Notes: a model not told the origin generated them from the sequence alone. Shown: positions 51,902 through 61,672, counted from the stretch's first letter. The stretch: DNA of 64,000 nt from Legionella worsleiensis (GCF_001467535.1 NZ_LNZC01000002.1:1-64000); one strand, 5' to 3'. Made by a program: numbers and translations.

Positions 51902-53155
51902 ATGGATGATAAAAATTGTGAGCATTGCTATCCTGAAAAACGCTGTCATGTTAGAAGGAAATTTTTTAGTATATTCGATTATTGTATATTCAATCCATTG
52001 ATCTATGTTTTATCTAAAATATTTCTCCTCTCAGAGAATGATTTTTTACGATTCGATAATCTATTAAATAGGGCATCCATTAATATTTTTCAAAAATTAA
52101 ATTTATTTACCAAAACCAATATCATTGATAGGAACCAATTTAATAATAGCGTACTTGCACTATGGGATGAAGCGCATACAAGGGGTTTAGAACTATACAA
52201 CTTTAAGGAGTCGAACTTACATACGTTGTATTTCATGTTGGTACTCAATACAAAAAAATATTATTTTACGCAGACCCCTATCTCCCTTATTTATCAAAAA
52301 AATCAGTTTTTTGATAATGATATCAAATACGACAACAAATGGATTTTTAAAAAAAAGTTATTAAACAATAAAATACCCTGTCCTGTAGGGATGGCTTTTA
52401 TTTCCAGTAAAAAAGCTTATAAGTACGGCATTAAATTAGGATTTCCTCTTGCTGTAAAACCAGTATCCGCCTCCCTAAGTATTCATGCCTTATGTAATAT
52501 TCAAACACCAAAGGAATTAGAAGATGCCATTAAAATAGTAAAACAAGTTGATTTTCGCGTACTGGTTGAGCAACACATTCCTGGTAATGTATATCGGTCA
52601 TTGATTATTAATGAATCATTAATAGCTTGTGTTATGCGCCAACCTGGCAGCGTTATTGGTAATGGTGTCTGTACTCTCCAAGAATTAATTGCTAAAAAAA
52701 ATAAAGCTACTGGGAAAGAAGAGGGTGGCAAACTCTTGTTTAAAACCAACCCAGATAGTTACTTGACGAAAAACTTAGAAGTCCAGGGAGTTACTCTTAA
52801 CACGGTACTAAACAATGGACAACAAATTTTTATTTCAAAAAAAGTGACTATGGGTAGTGGTGCAAAAATTAGTAACGTTACCGATTTGATGCACCCAGAG
52901 AACAAACTGTTATTGGAAAGAGTACATAAAATGCTAAATATACCACTTACAGGCCTTGATTTTATTTGTCAGGATATTTCTCTTCCATGGCATAAGCAAC
53001 AATTTGGAATTATTGAAAGCAATAGCTTTCCCTATATCGATTTGCATCTTAACCCTTCTGATGGGGAGCGAATTAATGTGTCAAGTAAAATTTGGGACTA
53101 TGTATTAAATGTTTTAGGTCAAAAAAATGGTGATGATTCGATTAAAATCGATTAA
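51902..53155 (+). CDS. ATP-grasp ligase related to cyanophycin synthetase
   Basis: 417 residues; ATG 51902 (or the GTG just before it) follows AAGGGAG. The ATP-grasp core covers about 140-400: NKWIFKKKLLNNKIPCPVGM, FPLAVKPVSASLSIHAL (ATP lysine), VEQHIPGNVYRSLII and RQPGSVIGNGVCTLQELI, close to the ATP-grasp part of cyanophycin synthetase and glutathione synthetase-like enzymes. GIIESNSFPYIDLHL gives the metal-binding Glu and Asn. The Mur-ligase half of CphA is absent. The N-terminal ~130 residues include CEHCYPEKRC, a possible metal site. Product unknown. Confidence 0.78.
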   Translation: MDDKNCEHCYPEKRCHVRRKFFSIFDYCIFNPLIYVLSKIFLLSENDFLRFDNLLNRASINIFQKLNLFTKTNIIDRNQFNNSVLALWDEAHTRGLELYNFKESNLHTLYFMLVLNTKKYYFTQTPISLIYQKNQFFDNDIKYDNKWIFKKKLLNNKIPCPVGMAFISSKKAYKYGIKLGFPLAVKPVSASLSIHALCNIQTPKELEDAIKIVKQVDFRVLVEQHIPGNVYRSLIINESLIACVMRQPGSVIGNGVCTLQELIAKKNKATGKEEGGKLLFKTNPDSYLTKNLEVQGVTLNTVLNNGQQIFISKKVTMGSGAKISNVTDLMHPENKLLLERVHKMLNIPLTGLDFICQDISLPWHKQQFGIIESNSFPYIDLHLNPSDGERINVSSKIWDYVLNVLGQKNGDDSIKID

Positions 53156-53227
53156 AACTCAGCGAGTTCTTTTACTTATTTATTCACTTATTCTTTAAAA
53201 ATTTTCTTAGGCAAAGAGCTAAGACAA

Positions 53228-53632
53228 TTAGACTATTATTAATAGAGCAACGCATAATATCCAGATTATTGTACTTGTTATATAAGGGTATTGATAACCC
53301 TTATAGTTTTTCCTTCGAGTAAATAAATCAATAATCAGCACAGGAACAACAGAAAAGAAAATTAATAAGATGACTAATGCTACGGATTTTGCACCTTGCT
53401 GAAAAGGCATAAGCCTTATTAAAAAGGTCAGTATAAAGTGCAAAAATTCACTCAAATAAAAGATTACCCACAAAAACCAAAAATCAAAAGTATAGATAAA
53501 CCAAGAAGCAGCAAACAGTGGCAGAAGTAACTTAGCTCCTTTTATTGCCCATAGTTTTTTAAAGGATTTGATAAACTCCTCTGAAAAGAGGACGATAATA
53601 GCACCCAAAAGAACAACCAAAGCCAATAACAT
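53228..53632 (-). CDS. Small inner-membrane protein of unknown function
   Basis: 134 residues, about four hydrophobic helices (1-18, 36-58, 60-75, 85-103 and 115-134 are candidates), separated by short basic loops such as RRKNYKGYQYP. No family is recognised. It lies alone between an ATP-grasp gene and an oxygenase gene. Confidence 0.6.
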   Translation of the reverse strand: MLLALVVLLGAIIVLFSEEFIKSFKKLWAIKGAKLLLPLFAASWFIYTFDFWFLWVIFYLSEFLHFILTFLIRLMPFQQGAKSVALVILLIFFSVVPVLIIDLFTRRKNYKGYQYPYITSTIIWILCVALLIIV

Positions 53633-53699
53633 TTATTTGTTCCTTTTCTCAACATCGTTCAATGCTTCCTAGTGTGTATCAAGTTGCATTGATAAAGCT

Positions 53700-54473
53700 T
53701 CATCTTCTTATGAATGTGTTCTTGACACGTTCAATTGCACGAAGAATTTTTTGTTCGGGTCGCGCTCTAAATGAATTTCCATTAAAAAAATACTCTTCAC
53801 TTTCAGGAGATTGCTCAGAAAAAAAGTAATTAAACACACAACATCGAGGCGCGTTACATAGAACAGGATTAACAGCATGCCAAGATGTTCGATTTGTTTC
53901 CATCACAAGCAGACGATTAAAAAGACTAGGGACAATAATGCGATTTTTAATTTCTTTATCCCATAATTCATAATTTCCACCATTCTCGAGTCGCCAATTA
54001 GGAGACACATAATACAGTACATTTACCGTTCGATAGTGTTTTCTGTCTACATCATGTGAATTATCTAAATGAGGATTCAGACGATATCCTTTGAGTAAAG
54101 TGCTAATTCCACCAGCATACTGTGATGGATCAGGAACTTGGTTTTTAATCTCTGTTATCTCTTCAATCAAAGCGACAACTTGAGGGTCTTGAATCGCAAA
54201 ATTAATATCTTGCAATAAACTGGATACATCTTTTAAGTGGCTATATTTCAACTTTAATTTTCCAGGAATATTTAATAGATGCATTTGGCTTGGTTTAGGA
54301 AAGTTAGTGTATATTCTCTCAGCAATTTCAGTTGGAAGAAGATTATCAAGTGTAAAGTGACGGGCAACTTTTATATGATGCTCAAGGAAAAATTCTTGTT
54401 TCAAGTGCTCTTTAGTTTCATTTAATCTTTTTACGATCAGATCCGTTAATTGACTTCTTATATTAATTGTCAT
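53700..54473 (-). CDS. 2-oxoglutarate/Fe(II)-dependent oxygenase
   Basis: 257 residues. The iron ligands are HLD in YRLNPHLDNSHD (about residues 133-135) and the distal His in TSWHAVNPV (about 198). The Arg in APRCCVFNYFF binds 2-oxoglutarate. Spacing and the phrase VNVLYYVSPNW, GGNYELWD match the prolyl-4-hydroxylase-like 2OG-FeII_Oxy_3 family. Substrate unknown. The gap 54474-54728 upstream contains only a short imperfect inverted repeat around AGCCTG and CAGGCT. Confidence 0.85.
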   Translation of the reverse strand: MTINIRSQLTDLIVKRLNETKEHLKQEFFLEHHIKVARHFTLDNLLPTEIAERIYTNFPKPSQMHLLNIPGKLKLKYSHLKDVSSLLQDINFAIQDPQVVALIEEITEIKNQVPDPSQYAGGISTLLKGYRLNPHLDNSHDVDRKHYRTVNVLYYVSPNWRLENGGNYELWDKEIKNRIIVPSLFNRLLVMETNRTSWHAVNPVLCNAPRCCVFNYFFSEQSPESEEYFFNGNSFRARPEQKILRAIERVKNTFIRR

Positions 54474-54728
54474 TTTAATTTGTCTATATTTGTATACTTA
54501 TTAATATAATAGTCTATTTTTTTTAAACTCCTTGAAACAATGTTTAAAAATAGCCTGCCTCATTTTTTATATGGTTTAAGGTTATAGAGGCCAGGCTTGG
54601 TTCAAATGACGAATCGGACTGTTTAATGTCCATTTTTGGTTCGATTTAATTCCATCAAGAAAGACATTTCCTTTTCTTTTTTACAATTCAAGTGGCGGTA
54701 TTAAAATATTGCAATAATACGCACAGCT

Positions 54729-55892
54729 TTATAGTGTTGAAACACGTTCAGATGATATTTTACTTTTTTCCCATTTCTCTAAAAATTCGTTAGCCAGCGT
54801 AGTAGGATTTCCTTTTGCAGTATTAATAACAGCATCAAAGTCTATTCCTTCTGGAATATTGAGCGAAGCACGTTCTTGATTTTCAAAAAAACCAAACCGA
54901 TTAGCCAGCTTACTATACTCCTCAATGGTTTTTTTAGAGCCTATGCGTGGTAAATCATCAGAGGTTAATTTCAGCCTATCATCGTTAAGTTGCAGTTTGA
55001 CCACACTGTCTGAGTTAGTTACTATCTGAATTTCTTCGTCGTAACTTTGTTGTAGTACGTCAGGGTCAACAGGGTTTTCTAAAAATAATGGATCACCATT
55101 TTTATCCGTATTGGCATGTTTATTGACCATATAAAACAATTCATTTCTTGAGAGAATATGCTCAGAAGAATCATCAAATAATTTATCTGCCGTGACTAAC
55201 GTTGCTAACTGATGAAAGGGAAATAATCCTATCCGTTTATCCATAGGATTATCGATGTCCGCTTTACGATTTCGTTCTTGAATACGTTCACTTAATTTCT
55301 GCATAGGACAGTAAGCAAATACTACAGATGTGGTTAACGCTTCATTTGGATTTTCTTCACAATATTGTTGAGCACGCTTTTGAAAATACTCTAAACATTC
55401 TTTAGCACTACCATCTGGGTTTGGTACAAGATCAATAACAATGGATTCCCCGGAATTACCTTTATCGAACACCTCATCATAAAGCCTCGCCATAGCATCA
55501 CCAATCTCGGTAACAAGACGTAAGTTTTTAGCCAGTTTGGTTGCTTCGGCCTTAAATCCCGCTTTTATTAGGACGTCTTCGAGGTTAGGAAGCGAGGGAT
55601 TAGGGAATTGATGAGCCGTAATTAGATGACTTCCTTTTGATATGGTAAGAACCCCTCTACCACATAATGTTAAAATTTCCTCTTCAGTCATTAGTGTTTG
55701 AAGGTTTTGTATAACATCCGATTTATCAAGTTTCTCAAACATTAATAACTTTAGATCACTCGGACTCAGATTAACAATCTTACCCACTACTTCATCAATG
55801 CTGGAAGATTTCCACCCGTGTGTTAAAACCAACTCTCTGCACAGTGATGATTTTCCTGCGGTTGATGACCCTAATAATAAAACAACATGCAT
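54729..55892 (-). CDS. P-loop protein, possible effector kinase
   Basis: About 387 residues. ATG 55892 has AGAGG 6 bp upstream and begins MHVVLLLGSSTAGKSSLCREL, a strand plus Walker A (GSSTAGKSS). A second strand ends VIDLVPNP, possibly Walker B, and CPMQKLSERIQERNRK resembles the lid or arginine region of chloramphenicol-phosphotransferase or zeta-like kinases. The C-terminal third is polar and helical with no recognised domain. It may be an effector, but the evidence is only length, composition and setting. Confidence 0.5.
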   Translation of the reverse strand: MHVVLLLGSSTAGKSSLCRELVLTHGWKSSSIDEVVGKIVNLSPSDLKLLMFEKLDKSDVIQNLQTLMTEEEILTLCGRGVLTISKGSHLITAHQFPNPSLPNLEDVLIKAGFKAEATKLAKNLRLVTEIGDAMARLYDEVFDKGNSGESIVIDLVPNPDGSAKECLEYFQKRAQQYCEENPNEALTTSVVFAYCPMQKLSERIQERNRKADIDNPMDKRIGLFPFHQLATLVTADKLFDDSSEHILSRNELFYMVNKHANTDKNGDPLFLENPVDPDVLQQSYDEEIQIVTNSDSVVKLQLNDDRLKLTSDDLPRIGSKKTIEEYSKLANRFGFFENQERASLNIPEGIDFDAVINTAKGNPTTLANEFLEKWEKSKISSERVSTL

Positions 55893-56012
55893 GGTAAACC
55901 TCTTCAATAGGGGATAATGTGATACAGGGTAAGATATCTTGGCGTAGTTAAACTCATATTACTCTGTTCGTTGATTATACAAAAAACAGATGCTCCATTT
56001 TTTCAATTCAAA

Positions 56013-56348
56013 CTATTTTGCAGAAAATTTACATTGAATGATCTTTTCTAAATGGCTTTTGATATGGTTATCTTCTAGGGTTTTACGCTTAATTTCGTCG
56101 ATATCCTCTTCAGTCGTTGCCTGAATTGTCATTAGCATTGCAGAAGGATGTCCATCAGAGCTCGCTATCCAATAAACATATTTTCCGTCACAATAGTCTG
56201 AAGGTTCTTTTCGGCCATTCACGAAATTTAAAATATCATCTTTATGGCCCTGTGTGTTGTCCCAGAATTCTTGAACAAATGGCTCAACAAGCCAACCGAT
56301 AATAATATCGACATGATTTAAGTTGGCTTTTTCAAAACTTATATTCAT
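56013..56348 (-). pseudogene. Truncated GNAT acetyltransferase (N-terminal part)
   Basis: 111 residues beginning MNISFEKANLNHVDIIIGWL, similar to aminoglycoside 6'-N-acetyltransferase-like GNATs, and ending shortly after DNHIKSHLEKI. The acetyl-CoA motif A (G-x-G/A) and motif B that should follow are absent, so the product cannot be an active GNAT. Its ATG overlaps the stop of the next fragment. Confidence 0.65.
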
Positions 56349-56578
56349 TATGTTAATCTCTGTATATGTTTCAAAATATTTTCTGCTACTTGTGCCGCAG
56401 ACAATTGACTCACATCTAATTCTAATAAATGCGGATGCTCTATAGTGATGAGTTGCTCTGTTTGGTATACATCCTGAGGATCAATTGATTTCCATCTCAC
56501 TCTTCTGGACGGTTCAGTGATACGCCTTAAATGTTCTTCTTCTGAGATGAGCCATACTAAAGCCAAATATTGTATCAT
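56348..56578 (-). pseudogene. C-terminal fragment of a P-loop small-molecule kinase
   Basis: 76 residues: WLISEEEHLRRITEPSRR, then DPQDVYQTEQLITIEHPHLLELDVS. This resembles the C-terminal third of an AAA-type kinase found near resistance genes in gamma-proteobacteria. The Walker A half is missing here. A matching N-terminal piece may be the remnant at 25769-25882. It is coupled by overlap to the truncated GNAT. Confidence 0.5.
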
Positions 56579-56626
56579 GAGGCCTTATTCAAGTTGAAAC
56601 TTAACAGGCAGTAGAAAACAATAAAC

Positions 56627-56704
56627 ATGTCCCTATTTGATTTAATCGGTAAAACAGCATTAATTACAGGTGCATCAAGTGGTCTTGGAGAACAGTTTGG
56701 ATGA
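56627..56704 (+). pseudogene. 26-codon stump of a short-chain dehydrogenase
   Basis: ATG 56627 starts a perfect SDR beginning (LIGKTALITGASSGLGEQFG), with the Thr-Gly-x-x-x-Gly-x-Gly cofactor motif, and ends at TGA 56702, where a different gene begins. The remaining ~230 residues are missing. This marks a deletion or insertion breakpoint at about 56700. Confidence 0.75.
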
Positions 56705-56952
56705 ACAATAAGGAACACAAGCTTGGTTTGCCATTAGAATATCAACAAATGCCTGAATATTTCGATGCGCATAATATAAGTGAACAAACTGAAGCTAAAA
56801 ATGCTCTGATCGAGAAATTACTAAAAGATAAAAAAGTTAAAACGGTTCTGGATATGACTTGTGGCACCGGCTCACAAGTCCATGAGATTTTATTAATCAG
56901 TGCATATAGGGTAACTATTTTTCGTTCTTGTTCATGCAATGGTTTAAACTAG
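56701..56952 (+). pseudogene. Truncated class I methyltransferase
   Basis: The frame from ATG 56701 encodes about 65 residues of a methyltransferase ending just after motif I (VKTVLDMTCGTGSQVHE). Then about 18 residues of unrelated sequence lead to a stop. The catalytic half is missing. The 11-mer TTATTAATCAG appears at the break (about 56888) and again near 56973, which may mark the deletion. Confidence 0.65.
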
Positions 56953-56979
56953 AGAGAGTGCATTTTTTCATCTTATTAA

Positions 56980-57429
56980 TCAGAACATACCATTCTCATT
57001 AGCAGATTTTTCAGGCACTAGTTGATGTACATCCCAATGTTCAACAATTTTATTATTTTCTAAACGAAAAATATCAATAATAGCCTCCCCACGTGTACCT
57101 GGCTCTTTGATTGAATGCACATGTAATATCACAAAGTCACCTTCAGAAAAAACACGTTTTATTTCATTATGTGAGTAAGGATAAGTTTGGTTTAAGTACT
57201 CTATAAATTTTCTTAATCCATCAATTCCATCTTGAGCAAGAGGGTTATGTTGAATATAGTGTTCACCCAAATAAGGTCTAGCAGCACTAAAATTTTTATC
57301 ATTAAGTGCATATTGATAAAAAGATAAAACTGTTTCTTTGTTGGATTCTTCTACAGTACTTAAAGCCATGCACACACTTGATAATAATATAAAGAAAATC
57401 GTTAAAAGTAACTTATTAATTATGTTCAT
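56980..57429 (-). CDS. Exported SnoaL-like (NTF2-fold) protein
   Basis: 149 residues with a signal peptide (KLLLTIFFILLSSVCMA). The NTF2-fold body has VLSFYQYALNDKNFSAARPYLGEHYIQHNP and IVEHWDVHQLVPE, typical of the SnoaL-like polyketide-cyclase family, whose substrates are varied. It is probably periplasmic. Downstream of it lie the truncated genes on the other strand. Confidence 0.82.
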   Translation of the reverse strand: MNIINKLLLTIFFILLSSVCMALSTVEESNKETVLSFYQYALNDKNFSAARPYLGEHYIQHNPLAQDGIDGLRKFIEYLNQTYPYSHNEIKRVFSEGDFVILHVHSIKEPGTRGEAIIDIFRLENNKIVEHWDVHQLVPEKSANENGMF

Positions 57430-57514
57430 TTTAATTCCATATACTTTAAATATCTATTGAGCTGTTAGTGAGTTTATCCTAACCTATTGAGGTTTAAAAT
57501 ACTGATCTGTGCAA

Positions 57515-58243
57515 TTATAAACTAGAGGTAGGGTGTTTTTTTAAGCTTGAGGATAAATACATTTTCCTTTGAACCTTGGGAAATTTTTCAATGGAATATC
57601 TTAGCATGGTTCTTGGCATTTGGCTGGCGTATTGATTTAGAAATGCTATTAGTTGGTTTTGATCTTTTTTACCGGCCTCCCTCAGCATCCAACCCACGGC
57701 TTTATGAATTAAATCATGTTGATCATTAAGGAGGAACGTTGCCAATTTAAAGGTACACGCTAAATCAGCATAACGGATAAAGTACCATGTTGAAACAATA
57801 GCAATGCGCCTTTCCCAAAGTATTTTTGACTTCGCAAGAGTAAACAGTATTTCTTTATTGCCTTCAAGAAGATGGGCACCAATAATTAAGTGTGCTGAGG
57901 CATCTACAAGATTCCAGTTATTTATATGGTTTAGGTTATTCAGATAGAATTGATATAATTCTTCTTTAGTCTGCTTCCCTGCTTTTTTGTACTGGCTTAT
58001 CAATATGAATAAGGCAAGTAATCTTTCTTCATTATAAGGGGATTCAAGAAGAGTTTGTATGTCTTCAAGTGGTAAATTTTGATATGTTTTAGCAATTTGA
58101 CGCAATGTGGGAACTTTGACGCCTATAAATTGATCGTGTTCTGCATAATGTCCAGCTCCTGTTTTATAAAAGGTCGCATGTTTTTCGCTTGAAACGGAAG
58201 CGGATTGCAATAATTGTTTTTTTATTGTGAGAATAGTATTCAT
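57515..58243 (-). CDS. AlkD-family DNA alkylation repair protein
   Basis: 242 residues, all-helical HEAT-like. KVPTLRQIAKTYQNL at the start, then NNWNLVDASAHLIIG, LWERRIAIVSTWYFIR and KAVGWMLREAGKKD are the conserved AlkD blocks; the Asp in LVDAS and the Trp/Arg pairs contact alkylated DNA. AlkD removes N3- and N7-alkylated purines without base flipping. Its ATG overlaps the ada stop, so it is expressed with Ada. Confidence 0.93.
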   Translation of the reverse strand: MNTILTIKKQLLQSASVSSEKHATFYKTGAGHYAEHDQFIGVKVPTLRQIAKTYQNLPLEDIQTLLESPYNEERLLALFILISQYKKAGKQTKEELYQFYLNNLNHINNWNLVDASAHLIIGAHLLEGNKEILFTLAKSKILWERRIAIVSTWYFIRYADLACTFKLATFLLNDQHDLIHKAVGWMLREAGKKDQNQLIAFLNQYASQMPRTMLRYSIEKFPKVQRKMYLSSSLKKHPTSSL

Positions 58244-59307
58244 TATTTATTCAGCCTTTCATGTTCAATTAACCATTTTTTTCTAGCAATGCCGCCTCCA
58301 TACCCGCCGAGACTTCCATCAAGATTAATGATCCGATGGCAGGGGATAACTATGGCCAATTGATTCGCACCATTTGCGTTGGCAACCGCTCTGAATACTG
58401 TAGGTTTTCCCATATTTACTGCTTGCTTTGAGTAACTTCTTGTTTCTCCATAAGGGATCTGAGTTAATTCTTGCCATACTAGTTTTTGGAAAGGACTGCC
58501 TAAAAGATTGATGGGGGTTTTAAATTCTTTTAATGTTCCCTCAAAATAAAGTTTTAATTCTGTTTCAATAGAGATAATGGGTTTTGTTGACCCTGGTATA
58601 ATTGCAGATTTGGTTCTTTTTCTAAGCCTTTCTACTTCACGCTCCAATCCCCGCCTATCTACAAACTCTAAAAGATATAAGGATTCATCATTAGCAATAG
58701 CGATCATAGGGCCTAGAGCAGTATCTAACCAGGAGGCTTTTAGTATATTTAAGTGTTTGCTTAAATGAGTAGGTGCAGCACCCATGATTTTAGAGAAAGC
58801 GTCTCTAAAGCCACTGCTGGATTCGTAACCTGCATTAAGTTGTGTTTCAATCACTGTTTCACCTTCGCGTATTTGTTTCATTGCAATTCCCATACGTCTT
58901 GCTCGGGCATATTCGACAAAGGTCATACCAAATCGCTTTTTAAATTGTCTACGAGCTGTAGACGCATCAATAGCCAAGGTTTCGAAATCACGGTCCTTCC
59001 ATCGTTTTTCTGGATTTTCTTCTACGGCTTCAACAAGTTTTTTAACACTATCTGAAACCTGGTTAGGGTGAGAGAGTGGTTTGCAGCGTATACAAGGTCT
59101 GAATGAAGCAAGAAGCGCTTCATGGGCCGTGCGGTAAAATTCACAATTATCATACTTTGGCTTTCTAGCGGGGCAGGTAGGACGGCAAAATATACCGGTT
59201 GTTTTAACACCCACATAAAAAACACCCTCATATTCGGTATTTTTTTCTAATAGTGCTTTGTAAAATTCTTGCTTTAGGTCATCAGATAACATTTTATTCT
59301 CATTCAA
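58243..59307 (-). CDS. ada: Ada: bifunctional transcriptional activator and O6-methylguanine-DNA methyltransferase
   Basis: 354 residues, full length. Zinc/methyl-acceptor cysteines are Cys41, Cys45, Cys72 and Cys75 (FCRPTCPARKP and RPCIRC), a constant +3 from E. coli Ada. The AraC helix-turn-helix spans about 90-185 (FGMTFVEYARARRMG), and the C-terminal methyltransferase has the acceptor IPCHRII. Methylation of the first cysteine turns Ada into an activator of its own operon. alkD is coupled downstream, making a self-contained adaptive-response unit. A 10-bp inverted repeat (59350-59359 and 59381-59390) lies upstream. Confidence 0.97.
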   Translation of the reverse strand: MNENKMLSDDLKQEFYKALLEKNTEYEGVFYVGVKTTGIFCRPTCPARKPKYDNCEFYRTAHEALLASFRPCIRCKPLSHPNQVSDSVKKLVEAVEENPEKRWKDRDFETLAIDASTARRQFKKRFGMTFVEYARARRMGIAMKQIREGETVIETQLNAGYESSSGFRDAFSKIMGAAPTHLSKHLNILKASWLDTALGPMIAIANDESLYLLEFVDRRGLEREVERLRKRTKSAIIPGSTKPIISIETELKLYFEGTLKEFKTPINLLGSPFQKLVWQELTQIPYGETRSYSKQAVNMGKPTVFRAVANANGANQLAIVIPCHRIINLDGSLGGYGGGIARKKWLIEHERLNK

Positions 59308-59349
59308 TTTCAGTTTATAAGTTAGAAAGTCTGCTAACTATAGGGAATT

Positions 59350-59390
59350 TATAAAAATCCGCGACCGAAATTCAGGCATTGATTTTTATA
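59350..59390. repeat. Inverted repeat upstream of ada
   Basis: TATAAAAATC and GATTTTTATA are separated by 21 bp, 43 bp upstream of the ada ATG. It may mark the ada control region or a hairpin between the two minus-strand operons. No textbook Ada box is evident. Confidence 0.35.
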
Positions 59391-59564
59391 GTCTTAGCTT
59401 TCTGAAAAAAGAGTGTGAGTATTATATTTAGTCCTCCTTAACAGAAATTACTCCTATACTTCTTTATATTTAGACTCATTAGCAGAATCCTCACTCCCCG
59501 ATGCATATAAAGAACCATTCAATCAACCTTGAAGCAGCAGTGCCCTTTTCTTACACCTTGTAAT

Positions 59565-60563
59565 TCAAACCTGACAATCCCCTGCAGTCGCAACACATCT
59601 GGCCATAAACTCTTTCAATAAATTCTTAAGTTTCCAATGCTGGAATGATATAAGTTGCTCTTTGCCACACGCCAACATAAATCTATATTGGTACGATATC
59701 CCATAAACGCTACTTAATAATTGTGCCGTCATAAAAGCATCTAACAAATGCTCTTTGGATTCAAAAAAGTTTATATAATTGTTAAAACAAGCATTCTTAA
59801 TCCTCAGATACGTACCATCGTTATCTGTTAGTCCATGATGTTTTTTTATTTGTTCCAAACAGTTTAGTAGCGAAAAAAATGGATGCGAGATTACTATTTC
59901 ACCCAAATCAATAATCGTGATGTTTGATACATCGTCTATGAGGGTGTTGTTGTCATTAAAATCAGGCTGAACAATAGTTTGTTTGATAGAATAGTCAGAT
60001 AATTTTTTACACAAACTAGAAACCTTTGGAAGTAGTTCCTCTAATTGGCTAATTTCTACTTCAGACAGTCCTTCCGCAGTCAATAAATCTTTTTTTGAAA
60101 TTAATTCTTTGTATAAACCAGGCAATTTATCTAGTCGATAATCGGGAACCCCAATATCAAGAAAAACATCTACGCTTCCTGCAACAGCGATTTGAAGTGA
60201 TGTAAATTGGTCAATAGCTTTGCAAAGCAACGCCTCATCAAATTTCTGTTTTAGAATTTCTCTTAATGATTTACCTGCATCTTTCATTAAAAAACAATGT
60301 ATTTCAGTATTGCGTGCGATAACTTTTGGAACAGGGGCATGAAATTGAACACGCAATGTTTGGATAATGGCTGGCTCCAAGGCAAGTAATTCTGGCGTGT
60401 GTTTCAAATAAATGCAACCCTCAGATGTTGCAAAACGAACGACATAAGACCAAGGTGTGTTTTGCACAATTTCTGGCAGACTGCTTTTTAGTTTATAACC
60501 ATGAGATACAAGGTATTTGCAAGCCCATTGAATAACTTCTTTCTTCAGATTGTTTGGTATCAT
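59565..60563 (-). CDS. APH-like phosphotransferase with degenerate catalytic loop
   Basis: About 332 residues from ATG 60563; the frame is open to 60620 and overlaps the gene before it. The fold follows APH kinases (GCIYLKHTP for the ATP lysine, HCFLMKDAG hinge), but the catalytic loop that should read H-G-D-x-x-x-x-N is IVQPDFNDNN: histidine and glycine are replaced by Gln and Pro, while Asp and Asn remain. IIDLGE replaces the metal motif I-D-W/F. It may act on an unusual substrate. Last gene of a minus-strand operon. Confidence 0.7.
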   Translation of the reverse strand: MIPNNLKKEVIQWACKYLVSHGYKLKSSLPEIVQNTPWSYVVRFATSEGCIYLKHTPELLALEPAIIQTLRVQFHAPVPKVIARNTEIHCFLMKDAGKSLREILKQKFDEALLCKAIDQFTSLQIAVAGSVDVFLDIGVPDYRLDKLPGLYKELISKKDLLTAEGLSEVEISQLEELLPKVSSLCKKLSDYSIKQTIVQPDFNDNNTLIDDVSNITIIDLGEIVISHPFFSLLNCLEQIKKHHGLTDNDGTYLRIKNACFNNYINFFESKEHLLDAFMTAQLLSSVYGISYQYRFMLACGKEQLISFQHWKLKNLLKEFMARCVATAGDCQV

Positions 60564-60595
60564 TTCATTCACAGTACACTTAGGTACACCTATGT

Positions 60596-61672
60596 TCAAA
60601 AGTTTTTGATATTTGCACAAACTCGCTCAAGCTCAGCAGTTGGATATGGTGTTGTTGTAGATTCTTTGAGTTTTTGAAAGAACTCGTGCATCACAACCGC
60701 AATAGGTAAATAACGCATTACTATTGTTTCAATAGTTGGCGCAAGAGGCTTTCCCTTTCCACAAGCATAGTCATCTAATGTAGAGCTATAGTTCTCTATT
60801 CCAAATAATTCCATTAATATCCATTTAACTAAATGAGCTGCTGTATAACACTTATCATAATTATGATGACTCTTGAGGAAATCCAATTCGGCTTCTGACA
60901 ATTCAAATCGATTAGATGTTGCCAGACCAAAGTCAGCAAAATACAAACTATGGCCATCAGTCAGCACATTCCAAAAATGCGCGTCAAAATGCAATAAACC
61001 ACGTGAGTTTATAAAAGAAGTCGTTTCTCTTAGATTCTTTTCCACCATTGCGCATGCTGACTCTGCAGCCTTGCCGCCAATAGCCATTTGTTTTCGTAGC
61101 CACTCGTGTACGTTTGATGGGAATTGCTCAAGAAACAATAAAATATCGGCTGACGCTGTTAAATTTTCAAAAAGACGTGTACGCACCGCTGACGATCCTT
61201 CCCAATATTCAGTGTTACGCTCCAGTTCATTTAGCTGCTCAGCAGTCGGTGGGTTTGGAGTTGGTTTTGGTAGAGTGCGCCAGTGATACAGTAGGGGAAA
61301 GTTATGACACTCGCCTGAGAGCACCCAATTAGTCGTCATTATATTCGCGGCAAGTTCGCGCCAAACACCAAATCCCGGAGAGCCTATAGAGCCAGGCATA
61401 CCGTATTGGCAGTAAGATGGTAACCCATATAAGTTTGCTGTTGACCTAATGTTTTTAGATTGTCGCTCAGTGTCTGTTAGACGTATTTTCTTAACAAAAA
61501 TAGGTGTACCGGCAATTTCCAAGGAGACGGTGGTACAGCCAGTACTCGTATCACTTGTTGTGGCACTTTCAAGAAGCGCTAAGAGACGATGGTCACTTAA
61601 TAGTGCCAATTCAGTAGAAATGGTACTATAGTTGGTAAGGCGTTTAGCAATTTGATTATCTTGTATATTCAT
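60596..61672 (-). CDS. Protein-kinase-like protein
   Basis: 358 residues. GTPIFVKKIRLTD holds the candidate ATP lysine. RGLLHFDAHFWNVL (about 225-238) and YFADFGLA (about 245) match the catalytic and DFG-like motifs of kinase-fold proteins, here H-F-D-A-H-x-x-N as in small Ser/Thr-kinase-like bacterial proteins. Its start overlaps the end of the tandem GNAT gene by 17 bp, and its end overlaps the next frame. Substrate may be a protein or an antibiotic; unknown. Confidence 0.72.
   Translation of the reverse strand: MNIQDNQIAKRLTNYSTISTELALLSDHRLLALLESATTSDTSTGCTTVSLEIAGTPIFVKKIRLTDTERQSKNIRSTANLYGLPSYCQYGMPGSIGSPGFGVWRELAANIMTTNWVLSGECHNFPLLYHWRTLPKPTPNPPTAEQLNELERNTEYWEGSSAVRTRLFENLTASADILLFLEQFPSNVHEWLRKQMAIGGKAAESACAMVEKNLRETTSFINSRGLLHFDAHFWNVLTDGHSLYFADFGLATSNRFELSEAELDFLKSHHNYDKCYTAAHLVKWILMELFGIENYSSTLDDYACGKGKPLAPTIETIVMRYLPIAVVMHEFFQKLKESTTTPYPTAELERVCANIKNF

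Noticed and set aside
60873-61286. 137-codon frame on the plus strand
   Set aside because: It lies wholly inside the kinase-like gene, which has clear motifs on the opposite strand.
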